A stretch of 12,102 nt of DNA, taken from NCBI RefSeq assembly GCF_000330505.1, contig NW_004440361.1, positions 1,430 to 13,531 on the forward strand. The letters run 5' to 3'. Source of the stretch: Entamoeba invadens IP1. Lineage: Eukaryota; Evosea; Mastigamoebida; Endamoebidae. The notes beneath the pieces were generated by a model. The model was not told the DNA's origin. It saw nothing but the letters and a program-made list of their open reading frames with translations, and ran no database searches. A program made the position numbers and the translations under genes. Below are positions 7,739-12,102 of the stretch, in pieces; the stretch's first letter is position 1, and each line of letters begins with the position of its first letter.

Positions 7739-7978
7739 ATAACAACGTTGTATTGTGTACTCTTACCATAAAACTACTGAAAGCTAACTCTATCAATTTG
7801 TTATGTTTTTTAAAATTATTTAAATTGTTTATCTAAGTGTATTTAAATTTCATAATTCCATAATATTTTAAGTGAATTAAACCCAAATTATACTGTATAT
7901 GAAGAAAATTTTAAGTTCATTGTTAAGTTCATTAGAAATATTAATTTCATTAAAATTGTGATATTTTGAATGGTGTTG
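7739..7978. other. A+T-rich 5' flank of the surface-protein gene
   Basis: Non-coding. It contains GTATTTAAA at 7839-7847, which matches the Entamoeba TATA-like consensus GTATTTAAA(G/C). It sits about 175 bp before the ATG, which is too far for the short 5' leaders usual in this genus, so it is probably not the active element. Confidence 0.4.
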
Positions 7979-7989
7979 GCATTTAAAAA
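7979..7989 (+). promoter_or_regulatory. Candidate TATA-like core promoter element
   Basis: GCATTTAAAAA lies about 40 bp before the ATG at 8020 and resembles the Entamoeba core element GTATTTAAA, which is placed about 30 bp before the start of transcription. That would give a leader of roughly 10 nt, in keeping with the very short 5' leaders of Entamoeba mRNAs. In such A+T-rich DNA a match can arise by chance. Confidence 0.3.
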
Positions 7990-8019
7990 CCAATTCAAAT
8001 ATCTTTGAAACATTTATTT

Positions 8020-9832
8020 ATGTTGTTTTGTTTCTTGTTACCACTTCTTTCTTTTTCAGTATCTACCCATTGTGCTGTGTTTGATAAAGATATTTGTCTC
8101 TCGTGTTCTAAAGATTATCATTTAGATTCATCAAATATATGTATTTCTGATGTTGAAAATCACTGTTTACGTGTTAATACAGAAGGAAAATGTTATACTT
8201 GTAACATGGGTTATGTTCTTGAACCGATAAATGGCACGTGTTCTATTGGTGACGATTATTGCCAATTACACAGTTACGGGATTACAACTACTTGTTCGTT
8301 TTGTAATCTCCAGACCACTTTAATTGATTCTAATAAATGTGTGAATTGCTCTTCTTATGGAAATTCTGGGTGTAAAGTGGCATATGGATCATGTAACAAA
8401 TGTACCACTTGTTATGATGGGTATTACCTTGATAACTTCAGATGTTACAGATTGCCAAATTGTGAAAAAAAACGACGATAAAAATTGTTATACTTGTATT
8501 AGTGGGTATTATCCCGATAACGAAGGAAAGTGTCAAAAAGGTACGATCCGTCATTGTTCAAATTATATAAATAAAAATTTGTGCGTTAGATGTTTGGAAG
8601 GAATGAAAGTTGTTGGAACACAATGTGTAAAGATCAATGGATGCCTCATTTCTTATGCAAAAACATGTGAAAAGTGTGAACCAGGAATGTCTTTAAATAA
8701 CTCTGAATGTCAACCATGTGCCTCAGACAAGTGTATTGAATGTAAAAATCCATCTATTTGCTCAAAATGTTTAAAGGGATATACCATCACTACTAATGGA
8801 GGATGCAAGAAGTGTGAAGAAATACAAAACTGTATAAGTTGTGCAAACGACAAGGAAGAATGGTGCACTTCCTGTTCAGATAATTATAGGCTTGTTGATA
8901 ATCAGTGTCATCAAAAAATAGAGGGGTGCTATCGTTACAACGATAATCCAAAAGCGTGTGATATATGTTCAAATGGATACACATTAAATAATGGAACATG
9001 TATAAAATGCACAAGTGGGTGTTATTCATGTGATTCTAATGGTCAAAACTGTTTATCGTGTTTTTATGGATACACCTTAAATGGGACAACTTGTATAAAA
9101 TGCACAGATCATTGTGGTGAATGTTTGAACGATTTGTCGAAGTGCTTTTATTGTTCAATGGGTTACTATTTAAGTAATAATTCTTGTGTTGATTGTGAAG
9201 AAACAGGCTGTCCAAATCTTGATACAGACACATGTAACAAGTGTTCCTCGATATGTTTTCTCGGAGTAAACTCAATTCTTTGCAAACATGAAGCTTGTAC
9301 TGTTTATAATGAAAGCCTTAACATCTGCACTGAATGTCAAAACAATTATTTCCTCGATGAAGATTATTCGTGTAAAAAATGCGACTATTCTTGTAATTAT
9401 TATGGTGGGTGTGTTGGTGATAAATATACGTGTTTACGGTCTAAAAACAAAATTAATAATTGTATTCTTGGAACTGTTGATGGTAAATGCAAAGTTTGTG
9501 AATATCGATACACCCTTTCTGAAGACAAAACAAGTTGTGATAAGATTGGATATTGCCGATTTCGTGATGATGATGGAAATTGTATGGAGTGTTACATTAA
9601 GTTATATGACACTTTAGACTATTATTATACACCAAACAAAAAAGGAGAATGTTATATTGGTATGGATTATATTATTGATTATTCTGATAATGAAGAAACG
9701 TCTATCGATAAGTCAGATTATTCTAATAATGAAGAAACTTCTTTTGATAAGTCAAATTATTCAAATAATCCCAATGAAACAATAAACGTTTACATCGCTT
9801 TTCTTATTTTGGTTATTTTGGTCTTAATTTAG
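8020..9832 (+). CDS. CXXC-rich GPI-type surface protein, Igl-like, one frameshift
   Basis: This encodes a cell-surface protein, probably GPI-anchored on the plasma membrane. The start chosen is the ATG at 8020, which gives a signal peptide (MLFCFLLPLLSFSV); the frame also extends 5 codons upstream to a TTG. The body is a chain of growth-factor-receptor-like cysteine repeats with about 28 CXXC motifs, often with GYYLxNxxC or GYTLNxxxCIKC spacing. Asn-rich sites suit N-glycosylation. Near the C-terminus is a repeat-rich acidic stalk, then a terminal hydrophobic stretch (VYIAFLILVILVLI) ending at the stop with no cytoplasmic tail, as expected of a GPI signal. The Entamoeba Gal/GalNAc lectin intermediate subunit has this plan but is about 1,100 residues; this would be about 603. 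An A8 run (8464-8471) shifts the frame: the first part stops at 8481, and the rest is in the next frame from about 8470. Removing one A would restore it. No kinase domain follows, unlike Entamoeba transmembrane kinases. Binding partner unknown. Confidence 0.85.
8975..9107 (+). repeat. 31-codon internal duplication in the surface-protein gene
   Basis: The 40-bp segments starting at 8975 and 9068 are nearly identical, each encoding GYTLN, three residues, then CIKCT. Their spacing of 93 bp equals 31 codons, one cysteine module. The similarity at DNA level points to a fairly recent module duplication or gene conversion, whereas the other modules in the protein have diverged. Confidence 0.7.
9677..9781 (+). 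repeat. 39-bp tandem repeat encoding the 13-residue stalk unit
   Basis: Two full 39-bp copies (9677-9715 and 9716-9754) encode DYSDNEETSIDKS and DYSNNEETSFDKS. A third, partial copy (9755-9781) encodes NYSNNPNET. The unit keeps the frame, lacks cysteine and is acidic and Ser/Thr-rich, so it likely forms an extended, possibly O-glycosylated spacer between the cysteine-rich head and the membrane anchor. Copy number may vary between strains. Confidence 0.85.
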
Positions 9833-9893
9833 TTCAATTTAATCTTTCAGTTTTGGTATATTTTCTAAAAAATCTGTGTTTATACAGGGTCTA

Positions 9894-10031
9894 TCAAGTG
9901 ACAAATATGTTTTTTTTTGTTATTTGCCAAGTCACCAAAGTGGCATTGAATTTATGTTCACTTAGTTCTTTTGGATCTAGCGGCGAGCTTAAAGCCGACT
10001 TTTGTAAATGAAAAAACTTAGAAATAGATAG
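9894..10031 (-). pseudogene. 45-codon coding-like remnant on the minus strand, unidentified
   Basis: In a G+C-richer island the minus strand is open for 45 codons ending in TGA, with the central segment SALSSPLDPKELSEHKFNAT followed by LVTWQITKKNIFVT. The composition is that of ordinary protein. No ATG is in frame, and TAA precedes it directly upstream, so it would be a last exon or a decayed 3' end. It converges on the surface-protein gene, with 61 bp between the two stops. I cannot name the family. Confidence 0.3.
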
Positions 10032-11449
10032 TTATTTGAATCAATACTAAGCCAATTAATGGGAAAACAAGCCAATTCAATTCTTAAATATCGGTTTATA
10101 TTTTATTACTGCTGTGATTGCCATAATTAACACAATAATTGTGACAAATGCAACACTGTTTTACACATCAACCCGATAGTTACAAATAACATTTTAATAA
10201 CACAAATAATAATGAAATAACAATCTATTAAATAATTGTATTTTTATTATAATATGTAATAAAATAAACCTATTCAACTTAATAATAAACCAATAAACCA
10301 ATAAACCAATAATTAAAACTGCTATAAAACAACTAATAATAATAGAGAAATGTATATTATCATATTTATATTTAACGTTATTAACTAATTATATATATTA
10401 TAAAACTATATTAAATAATAATAATAATACAAACTCAAAAACTCAAATATATCTGTTAATTATAAAAAATACTATATAACAAATAATATCAATACTATAT
10501 TTTTAAACTATACAAATCTAAACAATGTATTAATAATTAATTAAATTGTTTAGTACATGATTTATATTTATAACTATAAACTTATAGTTTAAATAATTAT
10601 ATATTTATTATTATTGTGTAATGAACATTTAAATATTAGGATAGCTATGTCTAATAAATCGGGCATTTTATTTAGAAACATTTATTAATCAAAAGCAGTT
10701 ATAGGACAAAAAAATAAATTACTCTCAATAAAAATAATCAACTAAAACTATATATTAAAATATCAATAAAAATAGTTAAAAGACACACATTTTGAAATAT
10801 AGTTTATTTACCCAAAATGATAGGTAATAAATACATTATTTAGCGGGATCTATATCATTAAAATAACACAAATACAAATACTAAAAAATAACAATCTAAA
10901 AAACAAAATTTCTAAAACATTAACATTCTTTAAAATGGCAATTTAAAAAAACTATTTGAATTTCAAAATAGAATTTATTTTAAAGACTTTTCAAAAACAA
11001 CCAAATATAACAAATAACAACACACAAAAATTATCCAACTATAACAAATAAATCAAAACAGGTTCAAATTTACAATAATAATTGTCAAAACGTGATACAT
11101 ACAACACAAATTATAACACAATCAACTTCGCCATGAAACAAAACAAAAAATAATAATGTTTTTTTCACGCGAAAAAAATTAAAATGTTCATGAGTAAAAT
11201 TATTTCAGTTTTTTTTAACATCAATTTTGTATAGATTTGAAATGTTTTGTTTTTTTTTGATTGCAACAAACCGATTTGACAAAAAAAACAAAAACATCAA
11301 ATTATATTGTTTAGTTTATAGTAAAATTTACTAAAATTGAAACTATATATTTTATAAAAAATTCTAATACTCTCACTATATAAATTGAATTAAATAAATT
11401 ATACTATTATAATTATAAACAATTAAATAATAAACTAATACATTAAAAT
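10032..11449. other. Long A+T-rich spacer
   Basis: No gene is visible. From about 10860 to 11150 the plus strand is strikingly A-rich and T-poor (many AACAAA and ACAAAT words), a compositional skew rather than code. A 13-codon ORF at 10646 (MSNKSGILFRNIY) is too short to support. The spacer ends sharply where LSU rRNA similarity begins. Confidence 0.6.
10284..10307. repeat. (AATAAACC)3 short tandem repeat
   Basis: Three perfect copies of AATAAACC followed by AATAA. This is a minor octamer array in the A+T-rich spacer. The unit is somewhat telomere-like in its C-bearing strand, but three copies are far too few to call a telomeric relic. Confidence 0.75.
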
Positions 11450-12102
11450 GATTTAGCTTCGTGATACAAGTTTATATATTCATTGGGTATAGTTGTTTTG
11501 TTAGCCTTGTCGTGTTTTGTTTGAGTTCATTCTTGCATCCACCATCCTGTCTTTAAAAACTGATTCACCCTATTCCAATTAATGTTGTCTAGGAACCTTT
11601 CTCCCTTCGATCCTTGAATTTTTTTTCTTCTAGATATCTCCTACTTCCACCAAGATCTGTACTCAAGTTTGTTTCAATAGAAATTACTACTCTACCTTTA
11701 TCACTCATGTGTTCTTGACACCGTGCATTTCCTTACTCCTCGTGTGCCTCAGCCTCCACAAGGATACAATATCATTTTCTCTCATCATAATACCTTCCAT
11801 TTTCAAGGCTTATCCATTCGATAGGTGAGTTGTTACACACTTCTTAGCGATTTCCAACTTCCATGGCCATCTTCCTATTGTCAATATGAATGAACACCTT
11901 TTATGGTTCTCCTCATGCAAGACTTGGATACTTTATCTGTATGTTCGGTTCATCCCGCTTCGCTAGTCCTGCTAACCAGACTTGGCCGATTTGAAGTCCA
12001 CATATGCTCACTCCTAATAAATGTTTATCGTTTAGAATATCTCGGCTATTCATAGTTTGTTAGAATTATCAAAATAAAACTCTCCATTGTGTTCAATCAT
12101 TA
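11450..12102 (-). rRNA. Large-subunit (28S-type) rRNA, internal fragment
   Basis: Read on the minus strand, this matches eukaryotic LSU rRNA from the end of domain II onward. In order there are: GCGGGATGAACCGAAC; AAAAGGTGTT; GGCCATGGAAGT; GCTAAGAAGTGTGTAACAAC followed by TCACC (the GTPase-associated centre, bound by elongation factors); AAGCCTTGAAAATGGA; CAGATCTTGGTGG; and GAGAAAGGTTCC. The strongest matches lie at 11530-12000. Weaker similarity runs to about 11450, where plain A+T-rich DNA starts, so the 3' half of the gene (domains IV-VI) is absent here. The 5' part must lie beyond the right edge. Several normally invariant positions differ, for example in the segment after CAGATCTTGG. This could reflect the fast-evolving Entamoeba rRNA or a decayed copy. 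Functional rDNA in Entamoeba is mostly extrachromosomal. Confidence 0.85.

Noticed and set aside
8357..8470. ATG at 8357 as the start of a separate 491-residue protein
   Set aside because: The first 38 residues in that frame lack the module pattern, while the overlapping upstream frame carries intact modules and a signal peptide. The two frames are one gene.
8793..9275. Two minus-strand ORFs inside the surface-protein gene
   Set aside because: They lie opposite the regular CXXC modules; their His, Asn and Tyr-rich composition simply mirrors the cysteine codons.
9288..9617. 109-codon plus-strand ORF
   Set aside because: It overlaps the surface-protein frame in another phase; cysteine modules continue without a gap in the main frame.
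1..12102. CRISPR array, bacterial operon or organellar DNA
   Set aside because: There are no regularly spaced repeats, no ribosome-binding sites and no bacterial gene families. The transposons, rRNA type and surface protein are eukaryotic nuclear.

Overview
The window looks like nuclear DNA of an amoebozoan protist, most probably an Entamoeba. It is extremely A+T-rich. It carries a surface protein built from CXXC modules with a C-terminal anchor signal, like the Gal/GalNAc lectin intermediate subunit (Igl) family. It also carries relics of two eukaryotic DNA transposon superfamilies, Tigger/pogo (Tc1-mariner) and Mutator-like (MULE). Both are known from Entamoeba, above all the reptile parasite E. 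invadens and E. moshkovskii. TAA, TAG and TGA all act as stops, which argues against ciliates. The species is an inference.

Layout. 1-2640: A+T-rich, with only short coding-like islands (a possible last exon at 1777-1848, a possible first exon at 2439), a (TTAA)9 microsatellite and a small GC-rich direct repeat. 2642-3389 (+): a Tigger/pogo transposase fossil with frameshifts at its N-terminus, cut off just after the first catalytic Asp region. 3346-5835: a possible inserted element, bounded by 11-bp inverted copies of ACTCACCCCTA. It holds a minus-strand MULE transposase remnant (about 4822-3783) that keeps a clear C-terminal motif but lacks most of the catalytic core. 5905-7740: a graveyard of small ORFs plus a minus-strand gene decayed into several frames. 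Its identity is unresolved; it resembles a helical-repeat protein.

8020-9832 (+) is the only substantial gene. It encodes a signal peptide, about 28 CXXC motifs, a 13-residue repeat stalk and a hydrophobic C-terminus typical of GPI-anchored proteins. A single extra A in an A8 run near 8465 breaks the frame. Without it the product would be about 603 residues.

9840-11450 is A+T-rich, apart from a short coding-like island (9894-10031, minus). 11450-12102 (minus) is an internal piece of large-subunit rRNA that includes the GTPase-associated centre. It stops abruptly at about 11450 and continues beyond the right edge of the window. Overall this is a repeat-rich, gene-poor region where transposons and rDNA fragments have accumulated around one surface-antigen gene. 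I see no operon-like cooperation between genes.
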